Shown piece by piece: positions 1 to 8,742 of a stretch of DNA of 64,000 nt. A program made the translations under genes and the position numbers. Numbering within the stretch: the first letter of the stretch is position 1; each line of letters starts with the position of its first letter. Location: the NCBI RefSeq assembly GCF_001428025.1, contig NZ_LMSC01000007.1, forward strand, positions 680,968-744,967, given 5' to 3'. Under the pieces are notes generated by a model that worked only from the letters and a program-made list of their open reading frames with translations, was not told where the DNA came from and searched no databases. This DNA comes from Phycicoccus sp. Soil748. Its GTDB lineage: Bacteria; Actinomycetota; Actinomycetes; Actinomycetales; Dermatophilaceae.

Positions 1-56
1 CCACTGAACGCGCGGCTGGAGCACCGAGCCATACCCTGCACCACCCCCGTACGACG

Positions 57-88
57 AAGGGGCACCTCCCGGCCCGGAGGTGCCCCTT
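57..88. terminator. Stem-loop terminator of a gene upstream of the window
   Basis: A perfect 13-bp inverted repeat (AAGGGGCACCTCC against GGAGGTGCCCCTT) is separated by a 6-nt loop. It lacks a long U tract, as is common in high-GC actinobacteria. It probably ends transcription of an off-window gene and insulates the glycan operon that starts at 279. The first 56 bases contain no gene I can support. Confidence 0.6.
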
Positions 89-147
89 CGTGCGCTCCGG
101 GTGGGTGGGGTCCGGAGGCGGGGCGGGGAGGTGCGAGGTCGTCCGCC

Positions 148-198
148 TGACGTAGGGGAGGACTCCCGCTTTTTACGACTTTGGGCGGAAGTTCAGGC
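148..198 (+). promoter_or_regulatory. Putative promoter/operator of the glycan operon (motif copy A)
   Basis: An ACGT box at 150-153 is followed by GGAC at 160-163 and then TACGACTTTGGGCGG plus AAGTTCAGGC at 174-198. The same three blocks, in the same order and with spacings differing by 1 bp, lie upstream of the lytic transglycosylase gene on the other strand (15025-15072). The last block matches at 20 of 25 positions. Its position 80 bp upstream of the first gene of the operon suggests a binding site for a shared regulator or an alternative sigma factor. The factor itself is unknown. Confidence 0.5.
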
Positions 199-207
199 GC
201 CGCGCCG

Positions 208-261
208 GTGCGAATCTGGAAGGCACAGCGAGTGGTTCATCGCCCGCCCCACCCAGGCGGG
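208..261 (+). promoter_or_regulatory. Possible structured 5' leader
   Basis: Between motif A and the start at 279 there are three consecutive small inverted repeats: GTGC/GCAC (208-211/223-226), GCGA/TCGC (228-231/240-243) and CCCGCC/GGCGGG (243-248/256-261). The last ends just before the ribosome-binding site. I could not match this to a known riboswitch family, and the stems are short enough to arise by chance in GC-rich DNA. Confidence 0.2.
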
Positions 262-278
262 GGTGAAGGGGGACCATC

Positions 279-1286
279 ATGGGACGCGGTGACGACGAAG
301 CCATCCTGGTGACCGGCGCGGCCGGCTTCATCGGGAGCCACCTCTGCGAGGCGCTCCTCAGGCGGGGGTACCGGGTCCGCGGCCTGGACGCCCTCACCGA
401 CTTCTACGACCCGGCGCGCAAGCGCCTCAACCTGGTCCCCCTGCTGGCCTGCCCCGGGTTCGACCTCGTCGAGGAGGACCTGCTCACCGCCGACCTGGCG
501 CCGGCGCTCGAGGGAGTGGGCGCGATCGTCCACCTGGCCGGCGAACCGGGGGTGTCCGCGTCCTGGGGGCCGTCCTTCGCCCGGTACGTCGACCGCAACC
601 TCCTGGCCACACAGCGGCTCCTGGAGGTGGCGTGCGGCCACCCGGTGCGGCGCTTCGTCTACGCCTCCAGCTCCTCGGTGTACGGGGCCGATGCCGGTGC
701 CCCGCAGGGCCGGTCCGAGCCCCGGCCCTTCAGCCCGTACGGCGTGAGCAAGCTGGCCGCCGAGGCGCTCGTCGGTGCGTACGCGGTGGCGTACGGGGTG
801 CCCACGGTGTCGCTGCGGTACTTCTCGGTCTACGGCCCCCGCCAACGGCCCGACATGGCAGCCCACCGGTTCATCGAGGCGCTGCTCGACGGCGTGCCGC
901 TCACCGTCTTCGGCGACGGCAGCCAGGCGCGGGACTTCACCTACGTCGGGGACATCGTGGCCGCGACGGTGCGAGCGCTGACGGCGGACCTGCCGCCGGC
1001 CACCGTCCTGGACGTGGCCAACGGCAACCCGGTCACGGTGGCCGGCCTCATCGAGTGCCTCCACGAGCTGCTCGGTGTCGCGGGCGCGTCCCTGCACCAC
1101 CGTGAGGAGCGGCGCGGTGACGTCCCACGCACCATGGGCGACACCGCCACCACGCGTTCCCTCCTGGGCTGGGGCGCGACCACCGACCTGCCCACGGGCC
1201 TGCGCCGACAGCTCCAGTGGCACCTCGCCCTCCGACAGCAACCCACGGCGTCCACCTCCGGGCTGCGCCCCAGCGTCAGTGCCTGA
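279..1286 (+). CDS. NAD-dependent sugar-nucleotide epimerase/dehydratase (extended SDR)
   Basis: This 335-residue protein is an extended short-chain dehydrogenase. It has the Rossmann NAD motif GAAGFIG near residues 13-19 and the catalytic pair Tyr154/Lys158 (YGVSK) after an SSSSVYG strand. The extended-SDR signature RYFSVYGPRQRPD, which also carries part of the substrate-binding site, follows. Family members interconvert UDP-sugars, for example UDP-glucose 4-epimerases and UDP-glucuronate epimerases; the exact sugar cannot be read here. The ATG is preceded by a purine-rich AAGGGGGA site. It is the first gene of an eight-gene operon, and its TGA lies 2 bp before the next ATG. It probably supplies the activated sugar for the two glycosyltransferases at 1289 and 6092. 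Confidence 0.85.
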   Translation: MGRGDDEAILVTGAAGFIGSHLCEALLRRGYRVRGLDALTDFYDPARKRLNLVPLLACPGFDLVEEDLLTADLAPALEGVGAIVHLAGEPGVSASWGPSFARYVDRNLLATQRLLEVACGHPVRRFVYASSSSVYGADAGAPQGRSEPRPFSPYGVSKLAAEALVGAYAVAYGVPTVSLRYFSVYGPRQRPDMAAHRFIEALLDGVPLTVFGDGSQARDFTYVGDIVAATVRALTADLPPATVLDVANGNPVTVAGLIECLHELLGVAGASLHHREERRGDVPRTMGDTATTRSLLGWGATTDLPTGLRRQLQWHLALRQQPTASTSGLRPSVSA

Positions 1287-1288
1287 CC

Positions 1289-2554
1289 ATGGGACACGAC
1301 GACGGGCCCAGGCTGCTGATCTACTCCCAGGACGGGCTCGGCCTCGGTCACCAGCGCCGGACCACGCTCCTGGCCCGGCAGTTCCTCGCCGCCGAACCCG
1401 ACGCGAGCGTCCTCACCATCTGTGACTCCCCACTGGGGCACTTCTTCGTCACCGGGGCCGGCCACGAGCACCTGAAGCTGCCGTCGGTCGTGAAGGTGGG
1501 GCCCGGGAGCTGGCGGCCCGTGTCGCTGACGATGTCGTTCGCCGAGGTGCTGGCCCTGCGCAAGGAGGTCATCAAGAGCACGGCCATCGGCTTCTCGCCC
1601 GACGTCCTGCTCGTCGACCACATGCCCCACGGCGCCATGGGAGAGCTGGTGCCGGCCCTCGAGGCGGTCGAGCGTCGAGACGTGCGGACGGTCCTGGGCC
1701 TGCGGGACATCCTCGACGCGCCGGCCACCACCCGGCAGCGGTGGCACCTGGAGGGCGCCTTCGACGCCGTGGAGCGCTTCTACGACGACGTGCTGGTGTA
1801 CGGGTCGAACGACGTCTTCGACGTCGCGGCGCAGTACGACTGGCCGGCGGAGCTGGAGCCGCGACTGCGCTACTGCGGCTACGTCTGCGCGCCTGCGCCG
1901 AGGGCAGTCGGCCGGACCGTGCGCAACCGGCTGCTCCGCGACCGCCCGGGTGCAGCGCTCGTCGTGGCGATGGCGGGCGGCGGGGCGGACGGCTACCCGC
2001 TCTTCGAGACGGTCCTGCGAGCCCTGCCGCGCCTCGACGCCGGGCGCGAGTGCGTGGTGGTGGTCATCACGGGACCCTTCCTGCGGGCGGCGCAGCGCAA
2101 CCGGCTGAAGGCACTGGCGGCGGGCCTGCCGGTGGTGCTGCGCGCGAGCGTGGGGAACTCCCTCGACTACCTCGGTGCGGCGGACCTGGTCGTGGCGATG
2201 GCGGGGTACAACACCTCCGCCGAGATCCTGAGCCTGCGCGCGAAGGCGCTGCTCGTCCCGAGGTCGGGTCCGAGCGCGGAGCAGCGGCTTCGCGCCAAGG
2301 CGTTCGCCGAGCGGGGGTGGGTCCACTGGCTGGAGCCCGAGCACCTCGAGCCCCGCCGGCTCGCCGAGGCGATGGAACGCGCCCTGGCCGCCCCCGCGCC
2401 CGGGGGCGTGTGCCCCCCGGACCTGGGGGGCAGGGAGCGAGCCGTCGCGCACATCCTCGCGGGCCGGGCCACGACGGCGACCCCCGCCGAGGAGGTGCAG
2501 GCGGGCCCCGAGGAGGCGCTCCCCGCACCCGTACCCCTCGCGAGCGAGGCCTAG
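1289..2554 (+). CDS. GT-B glycosyltransferase, MurG/UGT-like (family 28 type)
   Basis: The 421-residue product starts at ATG 1289, just after the epimerase stop; an in-frame upstream start at 1217 would overlap that gene needlessly. The N-terminal half begins with a strand and a glycine-rich turn (SQDGLGLGHQRR) typical of GT-B enzymes. The C-terminal half has ADLVVAMAGYNTSAEIL followed by PRSGPSAEQ, the donor-nucleotide-binding region seen in MurG and UDP-glycosyltransferases. There is no signal peptide or membrane helix, so it should act at the cytoplasmic face. Acceptor and donor are unknown. It lies between the epimerase and the first kinase-like gene. Confidence 0.75.
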   Translation: MGHDDGPRLLIYSQDGLGLGHQRRTTLLARQFLAAEPDASVLTICDSPLGHFFVTGAGHEHLKLPSVVKVGPGSWRPVSLTMSFAEVLALRKEVIKSTAIGFSPDVLLVDHMPHGAMGELVPALEAVERRDVRTVLGLRDILDAPATTRQRWHLEGAFDAVERFYDDVLVYGSNDVFDVAAQYDWPAELEPRLRYCGYVCAPAPRAVGRTVRNRLLRDRPGAALVVAMAGGGADGYPLFETVLRALPRLDAGRECVVVVITGPFLRAAQRNRLKALAAGLPVVLRASVGNSLDYLGAADLVVAMAGYNTSAEILSLRAKALLVPRSGPSAEQRLRAKAFAERGWVHWLEPEHLEPRRLAEAMERALAAPAPGGVCPPDLGGRERAVAHILAGRATTATPAEEVQAGPEEALPAPVPLASEA

Positions 2555-2556
2555 CC

Positions 2557-3858
2557 GTGCTGGCCGTACACCCAACCCAACCAGCGCCGTCCCACCTGGA
2601 CGAGGTGCTGTCGGGCGCGCGAGGTGAGGAGCCGGTACGGCGCCTGGTCCTGGACCCCTGGCGGCACGGGTTCGCCGACGCCCTGGGGGACGTGACGCCC
2701 GGTCGTCCGTCCGGGAGGCTCGAGGTGCTGCGCAGCACGTTCAAGCCGGGACGCAGGCTGAGCGCCTACTACCTCCTCGGCACGGACCGGGGGCCGATCC
2801 ACGTGGCGGCGACGTGGCGCCCCACGACGGCCGACGGACATGACGGGCCCCCGGTCTCCGTGCTCGTGTCCCCGGCCGACCCCGCCATGCCGCAGCTGGC
2901 GAGGCTGGCGGACGCCGACCACCTGGCCCGCGCGGTCGCCGAGGTGGGCGGACCCCTCCACGAACCGCGCAGGGACGGGCTGCGCCTCCACACCATCCGC
3001 TACCGCCCGGGGGAGCGGCACGTCCTGGGCCTGACCTCCGTCGGCGGCAGGCCCGGGGTCGTCGTCAAGACCGACCGGGACCACTCCGGCGAGCGCGCCG
3101 TGGTGGTGGCACGCGCAGCGGGGGCGCTGCTGCGGTTCAGGTGCCCGCGCGTCGGCGCCGCGGTGCCTCTCGGCTGGGTCCCCTCGGACGCCGCTTCGCT
3201 GTGGGCGCTGGCGCCCGGCTCGCTCCTGTCGCGGGGCCTGGCGCGGCGCAGTCCGGAGAGCACCGCGCAGGTCTCCCTGCTGGGGCAGGCGCTACGGCTG
3301 CTGCACGACGACACGGCGACGGCCGAGCACCTCCAGGCATGCGGCGCCCTCCTGTCCTCACCGGACGTCGCCGCCGAGGTCGCTGCGACCCGGCGCGCGG
3401 CCCAGCACGTCAGCGTGCTGCTCCCCGCGGTCGGGCAGCTCGTGGACGCGCTGCTGTCGGCCGTCGCCACCGCCCTCACGAGCGCACCACCGGGCACCCC
3501 GACCCTGGTGCACGGCGACCTCAAGGCGGACAACGTCCTCACCGGCGACGTCCTGCGCGTCCTCGACCTGGACCGTGCCGGACTCGGCGACCCGGCAGCC
3601 GACCTGGCGAAGCTCGTCGCCGACCTGCACTGGTGGTGCCCGGGCCGGTTGGGCGGCGCGGCGGGCCTGCTCACCGCCTTCCGCGACGGCTACGGGCCGG
3701 GCGCCGAGGACCGCTGGTCGCGCGCAGCCGCCCTGGTCCCGCTCTACCAGCTGAGGTTCGCGGCTCGCCGGTGCGTGCTGCACGAGCGCGACTGGTCCGC
3801 GCGGGTGGAGGCCCAGGTGGCCTCTGCCGCGGCCTCGGCCGGGACGGTGCCGTGGTGA
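2557..3858 (+). CDS. APH-like phosphotransferase, two-module type (canonical catalytic loop)
   Basis: GTG 2557 follows the preceding TAG by 2 bp and gives 433 residues. The C-terminal part is an aminoglycoside-phosphotransferase/choline-kinase fold: the catalytic loop HGDLKADN is at 319-326 and the metal-binding DLDRAG at 337. A probable nucleotide-binding Lys171 follows the RYRPGER strand (148-154). Ahead of the kinase lies a 140-residue module with KPGRR (63-67) and DPAMPQL (108-114). Both motifs recur in four neighbouring proteins, so this is a local family. It is the only member here with the standard Asn in the loop. The substrate is unknown; context suggests a sugar or glycolipid rather than an antibiotic. 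The stop overlaps the next GTG as GTGA. Confidence 0.7.
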   Translation: MLAVHPTQPAPSHLDEVLSGARGEEPVRRLVLDPWRHGFADALGDVTPGRPSGRLEVLRSTFKPGRRLSAYYLLGTDRGPIHVAATWRPTTADGHDGPPVSVLVSPADPAMPQLARLADADHLARAVAEVGGPLHEPRRDGLRLHTIRYRPGERHVLGLTSVGGRPGVVVKTDRDHSGERAVVVARAAGALLRFRCPRVGAAVPLGWVPSDAASLWALAPGSLLSRGLARRSPESTAQVSLLGQALRLLHDDTATAEHLQACGALLSSPDVAAEVAATRRAAQHVSVLLPAVGQLVDALLSAVATALTSAPPGTPTLVHGDLKADNVLTGDVLRVLDLDRAGLGDPAADLAKLVADLHWWCPGRLGGAAGLLTAFRDGYGPGAEDRWSRAAALVPLYQLRFAARRCVLHERDWSARVEAQVASAAASAGTVPW

Positions 3859-6107
3859 CCTCCGTCGTGACCGTGGGCGACCTCCCCGTGCGCCGGCTGG
3901 TGGGCCTCGACCCCGCTCTCCGGCACCTGGAGACGGCGCTGGACCACGTCGCCCGGGCCCGCGGCGAGCTCGACGACGCCTCTTGGACCCCCGGTGTGGG
4001 CGCTCGGCTCGCCTACCGGGCACAGGAGTCGCAGGGCACGTACACCTACAGGGACGTGACCGTCTCCACCGAGGGCTGGTCCGAGCGGGACTTCCGTGAG
4101 GACCCGTCGATGCCGGGGCTGGCCGGAGCGAGCGACCCGTCGGTGGTTGCCGAGCGGCTGGCGGACGTCCTGGGTCCGGCGACCTGGTCGGTCGACCCGG
4201 TGCGCTACCGGGCCGGCTCTCGGTGCGTGCTGCGCTACGGCGCCGAGACGCGGAGCGGTCCGGTACGCGTGTACGCCAAGGTGTTCTCGTCCCGGGACTT
4301 CTCGAGGGCGGCCAGGACGACGGTCACCGTCTCGCGGGCACGGGAGCTGGCGGGGGCGGTGCCCCACGTGATGGGGGTGTGGTCCGACCTCGGGGCGGTC
4401 CTGGTGACCGCAGCCCCCGGCAGGTCGGCCTCGGCGGTGCTGGGTGACCCGGACCTCGACGCCGCCGTGGCGGCAGCCCTGGGCCGCGAGCTCGGCGTGC
4501 TGCTGGCCCGGTTCCACCGCCAGGGCCACCCCATGGCCCCGAGCGCGACGCCGACCGACCGGCTCGGGCTGGTGGAGGAGGAGCTGACGGCCATGCGCTG
4601 CGCGGCTCCCGGCCTCGCCGAGCGGTGCGACGTCGTCGTGCAGGGGCTGCGCCACCACCTCCCCTCGAGCCCCGTGAGGAGACTGGCCCACGGCGCCTTC
4701 CGCGCGGGACAGGTCGTCGTCGGCGACGACGGCCGCCTCACCCTCCTGGACGTGGAGGGGGCCTGCTGCTGCGACCCTGCACGGGACCTCGGCACCATGC
4801 TGGCGCACCTCACGTGGGCGGGCCTGCATGGCCCTGGACGCCGTCCGGCCCTGGTCGAGGCGAGCGCCTCCTTCCTGGCGGGGTACGAGGACGCGGCAGG
4901 CCCGGTCGACCCCGAGTCCCTGCGCTGGTGGTGTGCCCTCGCGCTGCTCCAGTGCGCAGCCCGCCGGTTCCGCCGGCTCGAGACCTCGTGGTGGCCGTCG
5001 ACCGCCGGGCTGGTCGAGGCGGCCGAGGGCCTGCGACGTGTCCCCTCCGGACCTGCGCCCGCCGATGGTGCCCCCGGCGCCGATGGTGCCCCCGGCGCCG
5101 ACGGTGTCCGCGGTGCCGATGGTGTCCGCGGCGCTGGAGGTCTCCTCGGTGCCACCGACCTCCTCGACGCACCTGGGATGGCCCGTCTGCTGGAGGAGGT
5201 CGTCCTGCGCCGTGGCTCCTCCGCCGGTGCGCGGCTGTCGGTCGAGTCCGCCGAGCAGCTGTCCGTCGTGGCCGGTCGTCGTGCCGTCGCCCGCTACACC
5301 GTCCGTGGGCTCGAGCGGTCGCGGCCCACCACGGTCGTGGCCAAGGCGTTCGCCGAACCCCACCGGGCGCGGCTGCTCCACGAGCACCTGAGCATCCTGT
5401 CCCAAGGGCCCTTCGCCACTGACGGCCTCAGGGTGCCGGAGCCACTCGGCCTGGTGCCCGAGCGGGGGCTCGTGGTGTACCGGGCGGCACCGGGCACACC
5501 CCTGGACCGGCTGCGGGACCGGGCGGAGGTGCTGCGCGGCCTGCGCGGCGCCGCGCTCTGGCTCGCCCGCCTGCACACCTGCGACGTGGTGCTGCCCCGG
5601 GGCTGGTCGCTGTCCCGGGAGCGGGCGAACAGCCGTGTGTGGTCGGACGTCGTCGGAGCGGCGTACCCACCGCTGGCCGAGGCGGCGGCCCGTGTCGCCA
5701 GGGGGTGGTCGGAAGTGGCGCCCACCACCGGTCCGGATGCCCCGCTGCACAAGGACTTCCACCCCGGGCACGTCCTCGTCGAGGACGCCACCACCACGGT
5801 CATCGACCTCGACGAGGCGCGCCAGGGCGACCCGGCCATGGACGTCGCGCACTTCTGCGCCTACCTCGAGGCCTTCGGGCCGGACCGTCGTGACGTGCGG
5901 CTGCCACAGGCCTTCGTCGCGGAGTACGCGCAGGCCTCCGGCTGGTCCCCGGGTGAGTCGCTGGCCGGCTACGCGGCGTACGCCTGGTTGAAGATCGCAC
6001 GGCAGTGGGCGCTCGGCAGCGGGCCGTGCCGCGGTGCCACTGAGGACGAGCGTCGAGCCGGCGCGGCCCGGGCCGTGACGCGGGGGCTGGCATGGCTGGG
6101 CGAGTGA
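3855..6107 (+). CDS. Tandem APH-like kinase protein: degenerate domain plus second kinase domain
   Basis: The 750-residue protein begins at GTG 3855 (GTGA overlap; GTG 3852 is also possible). Domain 1 (residues 1-395) has the family motifs DPSMPGL (83-89) and RYRAGSR (117-123). Its catalytic loop reads HGAFRAGQ (279-286), so the catalytic Asp is Ala, and the DxD motif is DVEG; it is probably a pseudokinase. A glycine/alanine/aspartate linker (402-427) made of GAPGADG and GVRGADG units leads to domain 2 (about 439-750). Domain 2 has a nucleotide-binding-type VVAKAF strand, loop HKDFHPGH (632-639) with the Asp but His in place of Asn, and DLDEARQGDP (651-660). Known APH folds phosphorylate small molecules; the pairing of a dead and a possibly active domain suggests allosteric or scaffold use. 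Its 3' end overlaps the next gene. Confidence 0.65.
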   Translation: MTSVVTVGDLPVRRLVGLDPALRHLETALDHVARARGELDDASWTPGVGARLAYRAQESQGTYTYRDVTVSTEGWSERDFREDPSMPGLAGASDPSVVAERLADVLGPATWSVDPVRYRAGSRCVLRYGAETRSGPVRVYAKVFSSRDFSRAARTTVTVSRARELAGAVPHVMGVWSDLGAVLVTAAPGRSASAVLGDPDLDAAVAAALGRELGVLLARFHRQGHPMAPSATPTDRLGLVEEELTAMRCAAPGLAERCDVVVQGLRHHLPSSPVRRLAHGAFRAGQVVVGDDGRLTLLDVEGACCCDPARDLGTMLAHLTWAGLHGPGRRPALVEASASFLAGYEDAAGPVDPESLRWWCALALLQCAARRFRRLETSWWPSTAGLVEAAEGLRRVPSGPAPADGAPGADGAPGADGVRGADGVRGAGGLLGATDLLDAPGMARLLEEVVLRRGSSAGARLSVESAEQLSVVAGRRAVARYTVRGLERSRPTTVVAKAFAEPHRARLLHEHLSILSQGPFATDGLRVPEPLGLVPERGLVVYRAAPGTPLDRLRDRAEVLRGLRGAALWLARLHTCDVVLPRGWSLSRERANSRVWSDVVGAAYPPLAEAAARVARGWSEVAPTTGPDAPLHKDFHPGHVLVEDATTTVIDLDEARQGDPAMDVAHFCAYLEAFGPDRRDVRLPQAFVAEYAQASGWSPGESLAGYAAYAWLKIARQWALGSGPCRGATEDERRAGAARAVTRGLAWLGE
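5058..5135 (+). repeat. Short tandem repeat encoding an interdomain linker
   Basis: Units of 15-18 bp around GGTGCCCCCGGCGCCGAT and GGTGTCCGCGGTGCCGAT repeat about four times. They encode alternating Gly-Ala-Pro-Gly-Ala-Asp and Gly-Val-Arg-Gly-Ala-Asp between the two kinase domains of the 3855-6107 protein. This is probably a flexible, length-variable linker. Confidence 0.7.
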
Positions 6108-7369
6108 TCTACATCGTGCGCAGCTGGCCGAGGCTCTCGCAGACCTTCGTGGTCAACGAGGTCCTGGCCCTGGAGCGGCTGGGGGTGGGCCTCAGCGTCT
6201 ACAGCCTGGCGCGCTCGGGGGAGTCGCTGGTGCAGCCGGAGGTCGCGAAGGTGCGCGCGGACGTCGTCCACCTGCGCGGCACGGGCCGACGCCACGCAGC
6301 TGCCAACGCGCGAGATGCGTTGTCGCTGTTGAGGCGTCACCCGCGCACGTACCTCGGCACCGCGTGGTTCGCGCTTCGTCACCCGGGGCTCGCCGCGGGG
6401 TACGGCGACTGCTCAACGCTCGCGTGCTTCGCCCACGCGAGCGAGGTCGCCGCCCACGTCGTGCGGGCCCAGGGCCCCCAAGGACGGGCGTCGCACGTGC
6501 ACGCGCACTTCGCCCACGACCCCGCGCTCGTCGGGCTGCTGGTCGCCCGCCTCACCGGCCTCGGGTTCACCTTCACCGCGCACGCCAGGGACCTCTACCA
6601 GATCCCGCCGAGCAGCCTGGCCACCCGCGCCCGGGCGGCCCGTGCCGTGGTGACCTGCTGCGAGGCGAACGCTCGCCACATCCGGCACTCGGTCGCGGCG
6701 TCGGACCTGCCACCGCTGCTGGTGGTGCACCACGGCGTGGAGCTCGACCGGTTCAGGGCAGGCCCGCCGCGACCCCCCGCACCCGAGGTGCCGACCGTCG
6801 TGTCCGTCGGACGGCTGGTGGAGAAGAAGGGGTTCGAGGACCTGCTGCGGGCGATCGCCCTGCTCGGTCACCGAGGGGTGCGCCTGTGCCTGCGCCTTTA
6901 TGGCGACGGGCCGCTGCGTGCACGGCTCCTGGAGCTGCGGGAGTCACTCGGGCTGGCCGGCGTCGTCACCCTGATGGGTGCGCGCACCAGCGACGAGGTG
7001 GCCGCCGCGCTGGCAGCCGCGGACGCGTTCGTCCTCACCCCGCGGGTGACCGACGACGGCGACCGGGACGGCATACCCAACGTCCTCGTGGAGGCGATGG
7101 CCTGCGGGCTGCCCGTCGTCACCACTGCCGTGGGCGGGATCCCCGAGCTGGTGACGGACGGCGCCAACGGCCTGCTCGTCGGGGCGAAAGATGTTGCGGG
7201 AGTGGCTGACTCGCTCGAACGACTGGTGGTGGAACCTTCGCTCCGTGCCCGGCTGGGGTGCGCTGCACGGATCACCGTCGAGGAGTCGTACGACGTGGAT
7301 GAGGCGGCCCTCCGGCTGCGCGAGGTCTTCGCCGGGGACGTCGGGTGGCAGGGGGAGGCGGGTCCATGA
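6092..7369 (+). CDS. Glycosyltransferase family 4 (GT-B)
   Basis: This 425-residue enzyme has a GT4 layout. The N-terminal acceptor domain opens with the IVRSWPRLSQTF element seen in exopolysaccharide and colanic-acid transferases. The C-terminal domain contains SVGRLVEKKGFEDLLRA and the nucleotide-sugar signature DGIPNVLVEAMACGLPVVTT, in which the Glu of VEAM contacts the donor sugar. ATG 6092 overlaps the preceding gene by 16 bp. GTG 6104 would give a 4-bp GTGA overlap like its neighbours and remove only four residues, so the start is open. It probably acts at the cytoplasmic face on a glycolipid or polysaccharide intermediate. The stop overlaps the next ATG as ATGA. Confidence 0.8.
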   Translation: MAGRVIYIVRSWPRLSQTFVVNEVLALERLGVGLSVYSLARSGESLVQPEVAKVRADVVHLRGTGRRHAAANARDALSLLRRHPRTYLGTAWFALRHPGLAAGYGDCSTLACFAHASEVAAHVVRAQGPQGRASHVHAHFAHDPALVGLLVARLTGLGFTFTAHARDLYQIPPSSLATRARAARAVVTCCEANARHIRHSVAASDLPPLLVVHHGVELDRFRAGPPRPPAPEVPTVVSVGRLVEKKGFEDLLRAIALLGHRGVRLCLRLYGDGPLRARLLELRESLGLAGVVTLMGARTSDEVAAALAAADAFVLTPRVTDDGDRDGIPNVLVEAMACGLPVVTTAVGGIPELVTDGANGLLVGAKDVAGVADSLERLVVEPSLRARLGCAARITVEESYDVDEAALRLREVFAGDVGWQGEAGP

Positions 7370-8742
7370 GCGCCACGGACCTTGGCCGGCCACGCCAGGA
7401 CCGGGCTGCCACCCTTGACCGGTTCGCCACCCTCGACGGGCCAGTCCCCGACCGGTCGGCTCTCGAACGCCCACTGCTCGACCGGTTCTCGGAGGCGCTG
7501 TCCGCCACGACCATGGGCCCACGGCTGGCGACGGTCGGCCTCGGTGGTCCGTGCCACGTCCTCGACGCCAAGCTCGAGCCCGGGGTGCGAGCGGTCGTCC
7601 TGTACGAGTGCGGTGGGCGGCTGGTCCGTGGCGACCTGCTCGGCGTGGGTGCTGCCACGCCGTCGGCCGGGCTCGTCGTCGAGCCCGGCGTCAGCCTCTC
7701 GCCCTTCCCCCTCGACCCGGACCTGCCGTCCCTTCCCCGCGTCACCGACCCCCGCCACCTCGGCCCGGAGCTCGCCTCGGTGCTCGGCGGGACCGGCCGG
7801 CCCCGGCTGGGCCATCCGGAGCGGCTGGCCATCGACATCCTGCGCTACCGCCCGGGGAAGCGGCTGACGGCGCGTCTTCGCCACCCCGGCCTCGACGGCC
7901 CGCTCGTCGCCAAGGCGTACCACGACGACGCCAAGGCGACGGCCGTGGCGACGGAGGCGGTGCAGGTCACGGCTGCCAGCCAGGCGTCGTGCCGGGGCGG
8001 CCGCGGCGCAGGACTCCTGGCGTTCGCCCCGCCCGTCGGGTCAGCACCCTGCCTCGGCGTGGTGTTCCAGGAGGCGGTGAGGGGGCTCGCCCTCGACGAC
8101 CTGCTGGGAAGCCGGCACCCCGTCACCGCGACGACCGTCACGGGGGCCGCGCGCGCCGGGGCCGCCCTCGCCGAGCTGCACGACCTGTCCCTGCCCACGG
8201 GCCGGCAGCGGCCCGTCGAGGCGGAGCTCCTGCGCTTCGCGCAGCGGTCGGAGCGGGTCGCCGCGGTGCGGCCGCAGCTGGGGGAGTCGATGGGCGCGCT
8301 GGCCGACCGGCTCGTCGAGGTGCTCCGCACACTGGCTCCACCGCGTACGGGTCCGGTCCACGGTGACTTCAAGCCCGGCCAGCTCCTGCTCCGGGGCGAC
8401 CGTGTGGTCCTCCTCGACCTCGACCACCTCGGGACCGCCGACCAGGCGGTGGACGCCGGCACCTTCATCGCGTCGCTCCGGCAGCAGGCGGTCAGGTCAC
8501 GCCTGGCGGGTCGTCCGCCCCAGGACGAGGAGATGGAGGCCCTCTCGAGGGCGTTGCTCGAGGGCTACCTGCGGGCCGGCGGTCCCGTGGACCAGCTGCC
8601 CCGGATCCGGTGGCACGTCGCGGTCGCCCTCGAGCGCAAGGCGCTGCGGGCCTTTGCCCGGTCTCCCCGGTCGCCGTTCCCCGCGCTCCTGGTCGACGAG
8701 GCCCAGCGTTGCCTGCGAGCCCTGGACGGGGAACGGCCGTGA
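7366..8742 (+). CDS. APH-like phosphotransferase, two-module type (Gln catalytic loop)
   Basis: ATG 7366 overlaps the preceding TGA (ATGA) and sits behind a GGGGGAGG site, giving 458 residues. It has the family layout: EPGVR (71-75) in the first module, DPDLPSL (117-123), kinase N-lobe strand RYRPGKR (160-166) followed by VAKAYHDD with the probable ATP Lys183. The catalytic loop is HGDFKPGQ (332-339) and DLDHLG starts at 351. The catalytic Asp is kept, but the usual Asn is Gln. This Gln form occurs in other annotated actinobacterial phosphotransferases, so it need not be inactive. Substrate unknown. It directly precedes the ABC-kinase fusion, with a GTGA overlap. Confidence 0.7.
   Translation: MSATDLGRPRQDRAATLDRFATLDGPVPDRSALERPLLDRFSEALSATTMGPRLATVGLGGPCHVLDAKLEPGVRAVVLYECGGRLVRGDLLGVGAATPSAGLVVEPGVSLSPFPLDPDLPSLPRVTDPRHLGPELASVLGGTGRPRLGHPERLAIDILRYRPGKRLTARLRHPGLDGPLVAKAYHDDAKATAVATEAVQVTAASQASCRGGRGAGLLAFAPPVGSAPCLGVVFQEAVRGLALDDLLGSRHPVTATTVTGAARAGAALAELHDLSLPTGRQRPVEAELLRFAQRSERVAAVRPQLGESMGALADRLVEVLRTLAPPRTGPVHGDFKPGQLLLRGDRVVLLDLDHLGTADQAVDAGTFIASLRQQAVRSRLAGRPPQDEEMEALSRALLEGYLRAGGPVDQLPRIRWHVAVALERKALRAFARSPRSPFPALLVDEAQRCLRALDGERP

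Noticed and set aside
199-278. Leader before the epimerase considered as a c-di-AMP (ydaO-type) or c-di-GMP riboswitch
   Set aside because: A GGGGTGAA stretch is reminiscent of ydaO motifs, but the conserved core and the other arms are absent and the leader is too short.
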